A DNA stretch of 64,000 nt from G963667425 sp963667425 [NCBI: bacterium]. GTDB taxonomy: Bacteria > UBP6 > UBA1177. The stretch covers positions 2,852,001 through 2,916,000 of the forward strand of contig OY763407.1 of NCBI GenBank assembly GCA_963667425.1, in the 5' to 3' direction. Under the pieces are notes generated by a model that saw nothing but the letters and a program-made list of their open reading frames with translations, was not told the DNA's origin and searched no databases. The first letter of the stretch is position 1, and each line of letters begins with the position of its first letter. Both the position numbers and the translations under genes were made by a program. This document shows positions 53,455-62,540 of the stretch, piece after piece.

Positions 53455-56217
53455 TTAGGATTTAAGAAGTGAAAGTAAATTCTGAGGTAGTGAATTGGCC
53501 TGTGCAAGCATTGACATAGCAGCCTGAGACAGAATCTGATTCTTTGAAAGCTCTGTCGTTTCCTGCGCAATATCAAGATCCTTGATTCTGGATTCTGATG
53601 CATAAGCGTTTTCAGCCTGAACGGTAAGATTGTTTATTGTATGTTCTAGCCTGTTTATAAGAGACCCAAGCTTTGATCTTTCAGAACTTACTGCATCTAT
53701 AGCTTCATCCAGTTTGGTAATGCTGCTTTGGGCAAGTGTCTGGTTGTTTACAAGTATATTGTCAACTCCAAGTGCATGTGCTGTCATTTCACTTATGTAA
53801 CTGTCAATTGTCTGACCTTCATTTGATCCTACCTGAAATGATTTTGCATTGTTTACGACATGAATATACTCTTTCACTGTTCCTGTAGCGTTTTCAAAAA
53901 CGAATCTTTTACTCGCGGTATCCCAACTGACGTCAATATCAAGGTTAGGATTCAGCTCTATATCAACTCCACTTACGACATTTCTTAGAATGTTATCAGC
54001 AACAGTATCTTCTCCAATAATTTTTCCAGTATGAGCATCTTTAACTGTTACAGTCATTGGATCATGATCTGTATCCTGAATTGTAACAAGAGAAAGTGCA
54101 TTAAGCAGTGACTCATCACCAGAGAAATAGAGTTTTCCTTTAGGTCCCATCTGTGGTGAGCGGATAACTATTGTTCCTTTGACAGCTTCATCACTAAGTG
54201 GTGTTGCTTCAGAAACATAGTCGGCAATATGATTGTCAATGAGCGCATCTCCTGTTCCCATTCCAAGACCGCCATCTGCAGTACTTGAACTGATTGCCTG
54301 TTCTATTTTGTCTGCAACTTCACCTATAGTATCTTCAGGGTCGATATATATAGTTGTGGTTGTTCCCATGGAATTGTTTATTGTCAGACTTTTGCCATTT
54401 TCACCAAGTATGAAGTTGCCCTGACTGTCATAGAATTTATCTATCTGCCACAGTTTGGTTGTCCTGAAGGCTTCTCCAGAGCCAGCTATTACGTCAAATG
54501 TTATAGGATCAAATTCTTCGTCAACGTCTACACTAGTTGCACTGTTACTTGCAAGGTTTCCAACTTTAACATCTATTGAACCAAAAGAGATATCTCCGGT
54601 ATCTGTATCTATGTAGCCGACATCAACAGTTGTAGTTGTATTGTTGAGACCATCTACAGCAAATGCCCAGACAGGTCCTGTCTGTGTATTAATGTCAGCT
54701 GCAATTGCTGTATCAGATGTTCCATTTTTAAAAGGTGTATCAACTCTCAGTGCTGCATGGTCTCCGCTGTTATAGTTGAGATCATTAAGTGCAATAAGTA
54801 GTTTGTCTCCACGGTTTAATGTTGTTCCATCAGCAAAGTCATTAATAGCAAAGCTTACTTTACCATCCGGGCTTGTTATAGTTTTTAAACCTGAGTTTAA
54901 TGCAAGGTTAGTTGTCGTTACCCATGTTGAACCGTTATCAAAGCTCACTTTTGCATATATTTCGTCACTTGTTGAAGCGTTGTCTACTGTATCTCCTTTG
55001 GTTATTTCAATAATTGCATAACCAGAGCCTTCATGTGCTGTAACATTGGTCGGATTTCCTAATGCATCTGTACATGCTGAAATTATTGCAGTTGAAAGAG
55101 CATTAGGTGTTGAAGCAACAGGTATGTCCGAGCTCATAGGCTGCTCATATGAACCTACTACTGTTACGGAGTCGTTGGTATTTACAGCACCGTTGGACTG
55201 TATTTGATTATCCACGTAAATGGCATATGTTCCATTTATATCTTCACTGGAAGGTAATCCGTCAGGGTCTCCAATGTCCACTACTCCTGCTGGATAATCT
55301 ACACCTCCACTGAAGTAATATATAGATGTTGTTGGAAAACCTCCGACATTTGTATTGTCTGCATGTACAGAGTAGATATTTCCTTCATCTCCTCCAACTT
55401 TGGCTTTTATTGCAAGGTTTCCAGATCCGTCAACATAAGCCAAAACATAGTCATCCAGCTCTTTATTGTTATTAATAAGTGTCACCATTTTAGTTGGTGT
55501 ATCAATAGATGCATCAACAGCAAGATCGTATGTAGTTCCAAGTCCAAAGTCAAATGTTACAGTTCCTGCATTACCTGCAGCATTACTGTCACTTAAGGTA
55601 ACTGAAGCGTTAGTTTCGTTGAATTTAACGTTGTCAACACCTATAGCTGCCGATTTAAGAGAAAATATATCGGTTTTTAAAACGTGGTTCGGGATTGGCT
55701 CGGTATCTATTTCAAGCTCATAGTTTCCTTCGTCAACTGCTCCTCTGATGATAAGATTAACATCTTCAGAACTAGTACTCCACAGAGCTGTTGCACTTCC
55801 ATCCAAAAGCTTCTTTGTATTAAATTCTGTTGTTTTTGCGATTCTATCAACTTCTTCTCCAAGCTGATCTATTTCTTTCTGTATTTCCGTTCTGTCATTT
55901 GCCGTGAGTGTTCCGTTTGCAGCCTGAACTGCCAGTTCTCTCATTCTCTGAAGTATATTCTGTGATTCAGCCAATGATGATTCAGCTGTCTGCAGATATG
56001 AAATTGCATCCTGCGAATTCATTACAGCTCTGTTAAGACCTTTTAGCTGTGTATGTAATCGCTGAGAAATTGAGAGCCCTGATGGATCATCAGCAGCGCT
56101 GTTTATTCTCAAACCGCTTGATAGCCTTGAAATTGACTGATCAAGGTCTCCCTGGACGTTGACCAGATTATTTCTGGCTATGTTGGCAGTCAGATTACTA
56201 TTAAAAGAAAGTCCCAT
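53455..56217 (-). CDS. Giant flagellin, downstream paralog
   Basis: The 920-residue filament subunit has canonical D0/D1 ends: an N-terminal segment with RLSSGLRINSAADDPSGLSISQ and NSQDAISYLQTAESSL, and a C-terminal segment with SERSKLGSLINRLEHTINNL and ILSQAAMSMLAQAN. Between them lies about 650 residues of beta-rich, variable D2/D3-type sequence; a usual flagellin is 250-500 residues. The ATG at 56217 has AAGGAGG upstream; the longer frame starts 14 codons earlier without one. It is a paralog of the upstream flagellin, after an 84-base gap with a hairpin, and is likely cotranscribed with it. No glycosylation gene is in view. Confidence 0.94.
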   Translation of the reverse strand: MGLSFNSNLTANIARNNLVNVQGDLDQSISRLSSGLRINSAADDPSGLSISQRLHTQLKGLNRAVMNSQDAISYLQTAESSLAESQNILQRMRELAVQAANGTLTANDRTEIQKEIDQLGEEVDRIAKTTEFNTKKLLDGSATALWSTSSEDVNLIIRGAVDEGNYELEIDTEPIPNHVLKTDIFSLKSAAIGVDNVKFNETNASVTLSDSNAAGNAGTVTFDFGLGTTYDLAVDASIDTPTKMVTLINNNKELDDYVLAYVDGSGNLAIKAKVGGDEGNIYSVHADNTNVGGFPTTSIYYFSGGVDYPAGVVDIGDPDGLPSSEDINGTYAIYVDNQIQSNGAVNTNDSVTVVGSYEQPMSSDIPVASTPNALSTAIISACTDALGNPTNVTAHEGSGYAIIEITKGDTVDNASTSDEIYAKVSFDNGSTWVTTTNLALNSGLKTITSPDGKVSFAINDFADGTTLNRGDKLLIALNDLNYNSGDHAALRVDTPFKNGTSDTAIAADINTQTGPVWAFAVDGLNNTTTTVDVGYIDTDTGDISFGSIDVKVGNLASNSATSVDVDEEFDPITFDVIAGSGEAFRTTKLWQIDKFYDSQGNFILGENGKSLTINNSMGTTTTIYIDPEDTIGEVADKIEQAISSSTADGGLGMGTGDALIDNHIADYVSEATPLSDEAVKGTIVIRSPQMGPKGKLYFSGDESLLNALSLVTIQDTDHDPMTVTVKDAHTGKIIGEDTVADNILRNVVSGVDIELNPNLDIDVSWDTASKRFVFENATGTVKEYIHVVNNAKSFQVGSNEGQTIDSYISEMTAHALGVDNILVNNQTLAQSSITKLDEAIDAVSSERSKLGSLINRLEHTINNLTVQAENAYASESRIKDLDIAQETTELSKNQILSQAAMSMLAQANSLPQNLLSLLKS

Positions 56218-56259
56218 TATTCCCTCCTTGGATATAGGTTCGCTAATCTGTTTCAGCAA

Positions 56260-56282
56260 GGCATGACTTATAATGTCATGCC
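56260..56282. other. Hairpin between the two flagellin genes
   Basis: GGCATGAC and GTCATGCC form an 8-bp stem with loop TTATAAT. No T-run follows on the minus strand, so it is probably an mRNA-stability or attenuation element rather than a terminator. A second hairpin spans the stop codon of the upstream flagellin (56290-56306). Confidence 0.5.
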
Positions 56283-56301
56283 TTTGTTTAAGTAGTTAAA
56301 A

Positions 56302-59082
56302 CTACTTAAGAAGCTGAATAAGATTCTGTGGTGTCTGATTAGCCTGTGCCAGCATTGCCTGAGCCGCCTGTGACATCATCTGGTTTTTGGCGAACTCAAC
56401 AGACTCAGCTGCTATATCAAGGTCGGTTATACGGCTATTTGATTCAATAGCACTTTCCTGCTGCATTGTAAGGTTGTTAATGGTGTGCTCAAGTCTGTTC
56501 ATAACAGCACCCATTCTGGCTCTTTCCGAACTTACTCTGTCAATAGCATTGCTGAGTTTTTCCATTGCTTCTTCAGCAAGAGCTGAATCAACAACCATTA
56601 CATTATTTACATCAAGAGCTGTAGCAGTCATTTCTCCAATGTAATTATCCATTTTCTGGCCTGCTGATGCTCCTATCTGAAAAGATGTTGAATTGTCAAC
56701 TATGTGAACATATTCTGTTACTGTTCCTGCGGCATTTTCGAAAATAAATTCTCTTTTTGCGGAATCCCATGAAACATCTACGTCAAGATTCGGATTGAGA
56801 ACTACATCAACTCCGCTGATTACACCTCTGAGCACTGAGTCGGAAACTGTATCTTCACCTATGTAATCGCCTGTATGTGCATCTGTAACTTTTATCGTCA
56901 TAGGGTCTACTTCAGGAGAGTTGATTGTTGCGAGAGAAAGCGCATTAAGTATTTCCTCATCGGCTGAAAAATAGAGCTGTCCTCTTGTTCCCATCCAGGG
57001 AGATCTTATTACAAGTGTTCCCTGAAGAGCTTCATCTGTTCCTGCTACAGGATCTACAATGTAATCGCAGACATGTCCATCAATAGATGAATTACCTGAT
57101 CCCATTCCAAGACCACCATTAATTGCATCTTTTATTATTGCCTGTTCAATTTTATCTGCAACTTCACCAATTGTATCTTCAGGATCTACATATATTTCAG
57201 CCTGGTTTCCTTCCTGATTGTAAATAGTTATATATTTACCACTTTCACCAAGAATGAAATTGCCATCTGTATCATAGAACTTATCTATCTGCCACAGTTT
57301 TGTTGTATCATAAGCAGGACCACTTGAGCCTGTTACATCAAATGTTATCTGATTGTTCTCAGCTGTAATATCTGTATTTGTAGCATCATTTGAAGCTAAA
57401 ACTTCAACTTCAAGTCCAACCTTACCAAAAGTTATATCTCCTGTTTCTGAGTTAAGATATCCTATCTCTATATTTGTTGTCTTGTTGTTAAGTTCGTCTG
57501 TTGCAAAAGCCCATCTTGGACCATTTTGATAGTTAGGATCACTATCTACAGTAGCATCTGTTACGCCACTTACAAATGGAGTATCAACTCTTACTTCAGC
57601 GTGAGGTCCTTCATTGTAATCAAGATCGTTAAGTGCTATAAGAACTTTGTCACCAGCATTTACTGTACCACTGTTTATTGGAGCTATCTGAAAACTTATG
57701 GTATTATCTGCATTTCTAATTGTTACATTTCCAGCTGCTGCTGCATCGGCAAGATCAGGTGTATTAGACCATGTAAGCCCGTTGTCAAAGCTTACCCTTG
57801 CATAAATTTCAGCTTGAGTTCCATCTGGATTGTTACCTGCTGCATCAACTGTTGCGCCTTTTACAATTTCAAGTATTGCATAACCAGAACCAGCAGGTGC
57901 TACTACATTCCCTGGCACGGAACCTGTCGTAATTGCTGTTGTTAAAAGGTTCGGTGTTGTTGCAACATCAATTCCTTTATCTTCATTTACAGGTTGTTCA
58001 TAACTTCCAACAATTGTAAGGGAATCTTCTGTTGTAACATCTGCAAATACAGTATTATCTGCATATACTCTGTAAGTATTATTTACATCTTCAGATGCCG
58101 GGATACTATCAGGCATTGAGACTCCGGTTATGCCTGTCGGGTAATCGTCTCCACCACTTAAGCTGTGAGCAAGACCATCAGTAATACCTGCTACAGCTGT
58201 TCCACTTGCAAGAACAGAGTATGCATTACCTTCTTCTCCTGCAACTTTTGCCTGGATAGTAAGATTTGTTCCTGTATTATCAACTGTTGCAACTACATAT
58301 TTGCTGATTTCTGAATCTTCATTGATACTTCTTGCAATTTCTGTCGCAGATCCGACTCCACCTGCTCCCCAGGCATTTGTTGCAAGAGTTAAAGGACTTC
58401 CTGAACCGAAATTGAATTCAAGATAACCATCTACAGTGTTCGTTGTAGCATCAACTGCTATGGTATAAGATGCATGAACTGCATTAAGATTAACATCTGT
58501 AACACCCTGTGCTGCTTCTTTAACTTTGAAAATGTCTGATTTGATTACGTGATTTTCTACAGGATCTGTATCGATTTCAAGTTTGTAGTTACCTTCCTGA
58601 GCTTTTCCTCTTACAATAACACTAACATCATCACTGCTGCTTGACCAGATAACAGATGCTGTTCCGTCAAGGAGTTTTTTAGTGTTAAATTCTGTAGAAG
58701 TTGCGATTCTGTTAACTTCTTCTTTCAGCTGATTAACTTCCTGCTGAAGTTGCTGTCTGTCTGATGCTGTAAGTGTACCGTTTGCAGCCTGAATAGAAAG
58801 TTCTCTCATTTTTTGTAAGATAGACTGCGTTTCATTAAGAGCTGATTCTGCTGTCTGGAGATAGCTGATGCCATCCTGAGCATTCATAATAGCTCTTTCA
58901 AGACCATTGGACTGTGTCTGCAATCTTTGAGATATTGCAAGACCAGACGGATCATCTGATGCTCCGTTGATTCTGAGTCCGGTTGAAAGTCTTTTAATTG
59001 ATTTGGTTAAAGAACTGTCTGCTGTTTGCAGAGCGCGGTGAGCGGTTAACGCTGATACATTACTGTTAAATGCTAAACTCAT
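56302..59082 (-). CDS. Giant flagellin, upstream paralog
   Basis: The 926-residue filament subunit resembles its neighbour over its whole length, including middle-domain segments such as KLWQIDKFYDTDGNF and DPEDTIGEVADKIEQAI. N-terminal D0/D1: RLSTGLRINGASDDPSGLAI and NAQDGISYLQTAESAL; C-terminal: SERARMGAVMNRLEHTINNL and MMSQAAQAMLAQAN. It is preceded by GGGAGG and, 133 bases upstream, a sigma-28 type promoter. The roughly 125-base leader contains a short hairpin (59118-59140). Two large flagellins may build a mixed or segmented filament. Confidence 0.95.
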   Translation of the reverse strand: MSLAFNSNVSALTAHRALQTADSSLTKSIKRLSTGLRINGASDDPSGLAISQRLQTQSNGLERAIMNAQDGISYLQTAESALNETQSILQKMRELSIQAANGTLTASDRQQLQQEVNQLKEEVNRIATSTEFNTKKLLDGTASVIWSSSSDDVSVIVRGKAQEGNYKLEIDTDPVENHVIKSDIFKVKEAAQGVTDVNLNAVHASYTIAVDATTNTVDGYLEFNFGSGSPLTLATNAWGAGGVGSATEIARSINEDSEISKYVVATVDNTGTNLTIQAKVAGEEGNAYSVLASGTAVAGITDGLAHSLSGGDDYPTGITGVSMPDSIPASEDVNNTYRVYADNTVFADVTTEDSLTIVGSYEQPVNEDKGIDVATTPNLLTTAITTGSVPGNVVAPAGSGYAILEIVKGATVDAAGNNPDGTQAEIYARVSFDNGLTWSNTPDLADAAAAGNVTIRNADNTISFQIAPINSGTVNAGDKVLIALNDLDYNEGPHAEVRVDTPFVSGVTDATVDSDPNYQNGPRWAFATDELNNKTTNIEIGYLNSETGDITFGKVGLEVEVLASNDATNTDITAENNQITFDVTGSSGPAYDTTKLWQIDKFYDTDGNFILGESGKYITIYNQEGNQAEIYVDPEDTIGEVADKIEQAIIKDAINGGLGMGSGNSSIDGHVCDYIVDPVAGTDEALQGTLVIRSPWMGTRGQLYFSADEEILNALSLATINSPEVDPMTIKVTDAHTGDYIGEDTVSDSVLRGVISGVDVVLNPNLDVDVSWDSAKREFIFENAAGTVTEYVHIVDNSTSFQIGASAGQKMDNYIGEMTATALDVNNVMVVDSALAEEAMEKLSNAIDRVSSERARMGAVMNRLEHTINNLTMQQESAIESNSRITDLDIAAESVEFAKNQMMSQAAQAMLAQANQTPQNLIQLLK

Positions 59083-59214
59083 GGTACTCCTCCCTGAGTA
59101 ACTGTTCCTAAAAAAACTTCCCTGTTTTTTTTGTAGGGAACTCCCGACTCCCTGTCAGGATTTTTACGGATAATCATCCCTGCATCCGTAAACAATGAAC
59201 GATATTCACACTCT

Positions 59215-59241
59215 GTTACGGCTCCTGAAAAAGAAACTTTA
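59215..59241 (-). promoter_or_regulatory. Sigma-28 (FliA) type flagellin promoter
   Basis: On the minus strand TAAAGTTT (59241-59234), 11 bases, GCCGTAAC (59222-59215). The consensus is TAAAGTTT-N11-GCCGATAA, so the -35 box is perfect and the -10 keeps GCCG. It fits late-class flagellin expression. Confidence 0.75.
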
Positions 59242-59314
59242 GCAGTTTTATCTTTTTTTGGAGTAATTGTTTGAATTTATTGAAATTTTGTTGGTTTGTT
59301 AAAAGGCGTTTATT

Positions 59315-59896
59315 TTAGCTTTCGTTAAGTTTTTTGAAAGATTCAGGTCTATGAAAATCGGGCGAGTCTGTATCTACCGGATATGCTGTCAGGTAATGTT
59401 TTTCAGGAAGATCATCACCGCATTTATAAAAATTTCCATATATATCTATTTCTGTAAGATCCGGTATGAAATCATAGCAGAAACATGTTACAGGAATTGT
59501 TATATCAAGTTCCCATTCAATTCCTTTACCTGATACTGGTGTAACAAGAGGAAGTACAGGGTCGGTTCCCAATGATGGTGTCACTTTTATTTTTTTCAAG
59601 TGGCGGGTCGGAAGATATCTTCTTGTTTCTTTGTTTCTTCCATATTGTGCAAGAACAGTACCAATACAGTTAAATTCAAAATTGTAATAATTTTCCTTAT
59701 CAAAAGAGACAAAAAATTCTACACATGTATCTTTATATACATCAGAGTTAATCTTTTTTTTATCAGCATAGACGTAAGGTTCTTTAACTTTATAGTGAAG
59801 TTTTATAGAGTATGGAGTGACATCCATAAAACCTTCAGCTTCGACATTCCTTCCTGGATATGCCAACCAGTTTACACTGTTTATTACGAATCTCAT
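59315..59896 (-). CDS. CBM9-like carbohydrate-binding domain protein
   Basis: The 193-residue protein consists of one beta-sandwich domain like carbohydrate-binding module family 9: DVTPYSIKLHYKVKEPYVYA, DTCVEFFVSFDKENYYNFEF and a closing YLTAYPVDTDSPDFHRP. It has no signal peptide, so it may be cytosolic or exported by other means. The related domain is often found as a stand-alone protein in Bacteroidota. Substrate unknown. Confidence 0.8.
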   Translation of the reverse strand: MRFVINSVNWLAYPGRNVEAEGFMDVTPYSIKLHYKVKEPYVYADKKKINSDVYKDTCVEFFVSFDKENYYNFEFNCIGTVLAQYGRNKETRRYLPTRHLKKIKVTPSLGTDPVLPLVTPVSGKGIEWELDITIPVTCFCYDFIPDLTEIDIYGNFYKCGDDLPEKHYLTAYPVDTDSPDFHRPESFKKLNES

Positions 59897-59926
59897 ATAT
59901 ACCCTCTAAAAACAATGACAGGAAAA

Positions 59927-59955
59927 AGTTTATATTAACCTTTCTGTATGGTCAA
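59927..59955 (-). promoter_or_regulatory. Candidate promoter of the CBM9-like gene
   Basis: Minus strand TTGACC (59955-59950), 17 bases, TAAACT (59932-59927), about 31 bases before the ATG at 59896. Confidence 0.45.
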
Positions 59956-60002
59956 GTTTTATTTTTTTTAAAATTGTTGTTTTTTGTTCTAATATGAATT
60001 TT

Positions 60003-60737
60003 TTAGTGTGTTACGAATAAGAACAGAATAATAGAGAAAATGACAAAGAAAATTATTTTTAATAATGTAGACAATGGTTCCTTGTGTGTTGAAATTGTTA
60101 GGCTTTTTAAACTGTATGCGTTTTCTATGACAGATAAAAATTCAGGCAGATCTTTTTTTGTATTAAAAATAAAACTGTCAATAAATGTTTTTTTCTCAAA
60201 TAATTCATCTGTTTTGATTTTAGGAGAAATTATTTTAACAGCAAAATGAGATAGTGAATTTTCATTGGTCAAAAGTCTGGAATACGTATCAAAATAATTT
60301 ATAAAAGAATCCAATTTTACAGATGCTACAATTTCATTGTCCAGATGAATATCTTCAGGAAGGAGTCTGCATTGGCCGTTGTCAGGTTTGAGCATGAACA
60401 TAAGCATAAGTTGCCAGTAAAAATTGTATCCTCTTGTAATGACAGATCTTTCAAGCCCTATTTTGGAAGCCAGGACAACTTTGTCAGATTCAAAAGATGT
60501 TGCCTGCGCCGGCCGGTGTTTTTTTAAATCTGTGAGAGATACTTTATTGCAGTTATAAAGAAAAGAAATAAAGTCCTCATATCTTCCTTCATCATCAATT
60601 GCTGTTATTTTGCCAAGATTAAAATGTATCTGGCCTTTATTACCATTTTCGTAAACAAGAATGCCCGTTAGTTTTTGACGAGCTATTTCTTCTATTGCTG
60701 AAATAGGTGTTATATATGTTTTCTGCTCAATACTCAT
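60003..60737 (-). CDS. PATAN/DUF4388-like domain protein with C-terminal membrane anchor
   Basis: The 244-residue product has an N-terminal domain of the DUF4388/PATAN type (AIEEIARQKLTGILVYENG, KGQIHFNLGKITAIDDEG), a non-enzymatic module found near signalling and gliding proteins. The last 22 residues (LLKIIFFVIFSIILFLFVTH) form a tail anchor in the inner membrane. The gene overlaps the next membrane-protein gene by 4 nt (ATGA), so the two are probably coupled. Confidence 0.7.
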   Translation of the reverse strand: MSIEQKTYITPISAIEEIARQKLTGILVYENGNKGQIHFNLGKITAIDDEGRYEDFISFLYNCNKVSLTDLKKHRPAQATSFESDKVVLASKIGLERSVITRGYNFYWQLMLMFMLKPDNGQCRLLPEDIHLDNEIVASVKLDSFINYFDTYSRLLTNENSLSHFAVKIISPKIKTDELFEKKTFIDSFIFNTKKDLPEFLSVIENAYSLKSLTISTHKEPLSTLLKIIFFVIFSIILFLFVTH

Positions 60738-62434
60738 TTTTGTTTATCCGCAATTTTATAAGTTCTTATAATGCTTGCTATGTAAAATATTAGAGATACT
60801 GCAATAAGAATAAGAGATGTGTTTTTTGATGTCATGAATGAAAGTATTGCAGGAAATACAATTAAAAAAAGCCAAAAGATACTTCTTATTGTTCTGCCGA
60901 GGTAAATCATTCCCCATGAAGGTATGAATGCTAATGAAAGTGCGAGCTTTTTTCTGTTTTTGGAATATTTTTCAATAGCTTTTTTATAAATAGCAAGATC
61001 ATAGTTATAAAGAGAATGACTGCTTTGTTTTGCCATATAACATTTCATGCAATGCTTACTGTCTCTTGATATTGAACAGATTTCACAAATTATCTTTCCG
61101 CAGGCGGTACATCTTGATATTTTAATCGACGGAAATGTTAATTTAATTAAGAATAATAATATGATAGCAATTAGTATAAAAGGTATGAAGGACGCAGTTA
61201 AGGAAAGAACTGCAGCTTTTATAAACAATTCTTTTGACTGCTTGTATTCAGAAACAATTTTATTGGAAGGAGGGAAATAAAGTGCAGGGAATGTAGCGAT
61301 GAAACCTCTTTTGGAAATGGTATATCGAATAGCATCAGCGTCATCTCTAAGGCCTTCTTCTTCCATTATTTTTGCAATGTTGGTTGCTACAGCACTTTCT
61401 TTTTTAGTTGAATAAAGCGTGTTCAGGAATACTTTTGCTGCTTTAAGTTCTCCCGAAAAATAGAGATTAAGTCCAGTAAGATTTTGAGCAGCTGTTATAA
61501 GTTCTCTCTCTGATTTTTTATTATTAATAACATTAGTAAGTTCATCTATGCTTGATTTATAATTTCCTGCATAGTAAAGTTTTAATGCTTTATAAAAAGC
61601 GGAATAGTGAGTTTGTTTCACTTTTATATCATCAGGTGAAACAGCTGTTGAATAACTGAAAAGATGTGTCTTTGATGTAATTATATTTTCATTTAATGTG
61701 ATAAATGTTATGTCTAAGAAAAGAGAAATCAATATTATTGTAATAGATATTGTTTTGTCTCTGGTTCTGATATTCTGCCATATCAGAGCTATCAAGACAA
61801 GTTCGGCAAGAGCAGTATATGATGTTGATATAAACAGAATAACAGGTGTGGCAATAAATATTACAATTAGAAATATCATATAAAATTTTGAAAAACTTGT
61901 TATATGCATAAATCGATGTATCAACGCAGATCTGTTTTTTATAAAGATCGCAGATATAAATATCAGAAAAATTCCAAGTATAGTTGTAATTGCAAGTTTT
62001 ATTACAGATAAAATATGTGTTTCAAAATGCTCGGAATAAAAAGACTGCTTAAATCCATTTTCAAAATATAAAAAAGCCTTTTTTATCTGTTTTATGTCTG
62101 ATTTTATTATTTTTTTAGCAGCAGTAAAAGAGTAAAGACTTTTAGATGGAGATATATCTGCTGCAAACTGTGCAGCGATAGAGCTTTTTTCATTATCAAG
62201 TTTTTCTGTTTTTTCAATGATAATTTTTGAACAGTATGGTGCTTCTGATATTCTATTTTCCAAAAGAAAAACATGAAGTTCGGAAAGTTCGTTCATAAGC
62301 TGAATATTTGAGTATTCTTTAGCTAAAGATACTGCTTTTTCACACTTTTGCTCAATTTCTTTTTGAGAAACCGCACTTAATGAAAAAGGAAAAAAAAGAA
62401 TAACAATAAGAAATTTTAATAATAATTTTTTCAT
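60734..62434 (-). CDS. Polytopic membrane protein with helical repeats and Cys motif
   Basis: The 566-residue product has a signal-like first helix (LLKFLIVILFFPFSLSAVS), about seven membrane helices and a tetratricopeptide-like region (about 270-370: KALKLYYAGNYKSSIDELT). A cytoplasmic Cys motif CTACGKIICEICSISRDSKHC resembles a small zinc ribbon. I chose the ATG at 62434 over one nine codons earlier because AGCGGA lies 8 nt upstream, though that site is weak. The end overlaps the PATAN-like gene. Function unknown. Confidence 0.65.
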   Translation of the reverse strand: MKKLLLKFLIVILFFPFSLSAVSQKEIEQKCEKAVSLAKEYSNIQLMNELSELHVFLLENRISEAPYCSKIIIEKTEKLDNEKSSIAAQFAADISPSKSLYSFTAAKKIIKSDIKQIKKAFLYFENGFKQSFYSEHFETHILSVIKLAITTILGIFLIFISAIFIKNRSALIHRFMHITSFSKFYMIFLIVIFIATPVILFISTSYTALAELVLIALIWQNIRTRDKTISITIILISLFLDITFITLNENIITSKTHLFSYSTAVSPDDIKVKQTHYSAFYKALKLYYAGNYKSSIDELTNVINNKKSERELITAAQNLTGLNLYFSGELKAAKVFLNTLYSTKKESAVATNIAKIMEEEGLRDDADAIRYTISKRGFIATFPALYFPPSNKIVSEYKQSKELFIKAAVLSLTASFIPFILIAIILLFLIKLTFPSIKISRCTACGKIICEICSISRDSKHCMKCYMAKQSSHSLYNYDLAIYKKAIEKYSKNRKKLALSLAFIPSWGMIYLGRTIRSIFWLFLIVFPAILSFMTSKNTSLILIAVSLIFYIASIIRTYKIADKQK

Positions 62435-62540
62435 ACGTAGAATCCGCTTAATAAAAAACATTACTTTTTATCACAAATAACAATTTTTTTCAAGATTTAG
62501 AAAAAGCAGAGACTAATGTAAGATTTAAGAGGAGAGTTGG

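Noticed and set aside
53415-53603. 62-codon frame at the flagellin end
   Set aside because: Overlaps the conserved D0 end of flagellin in another frame, with Arg-rich shadow composition.
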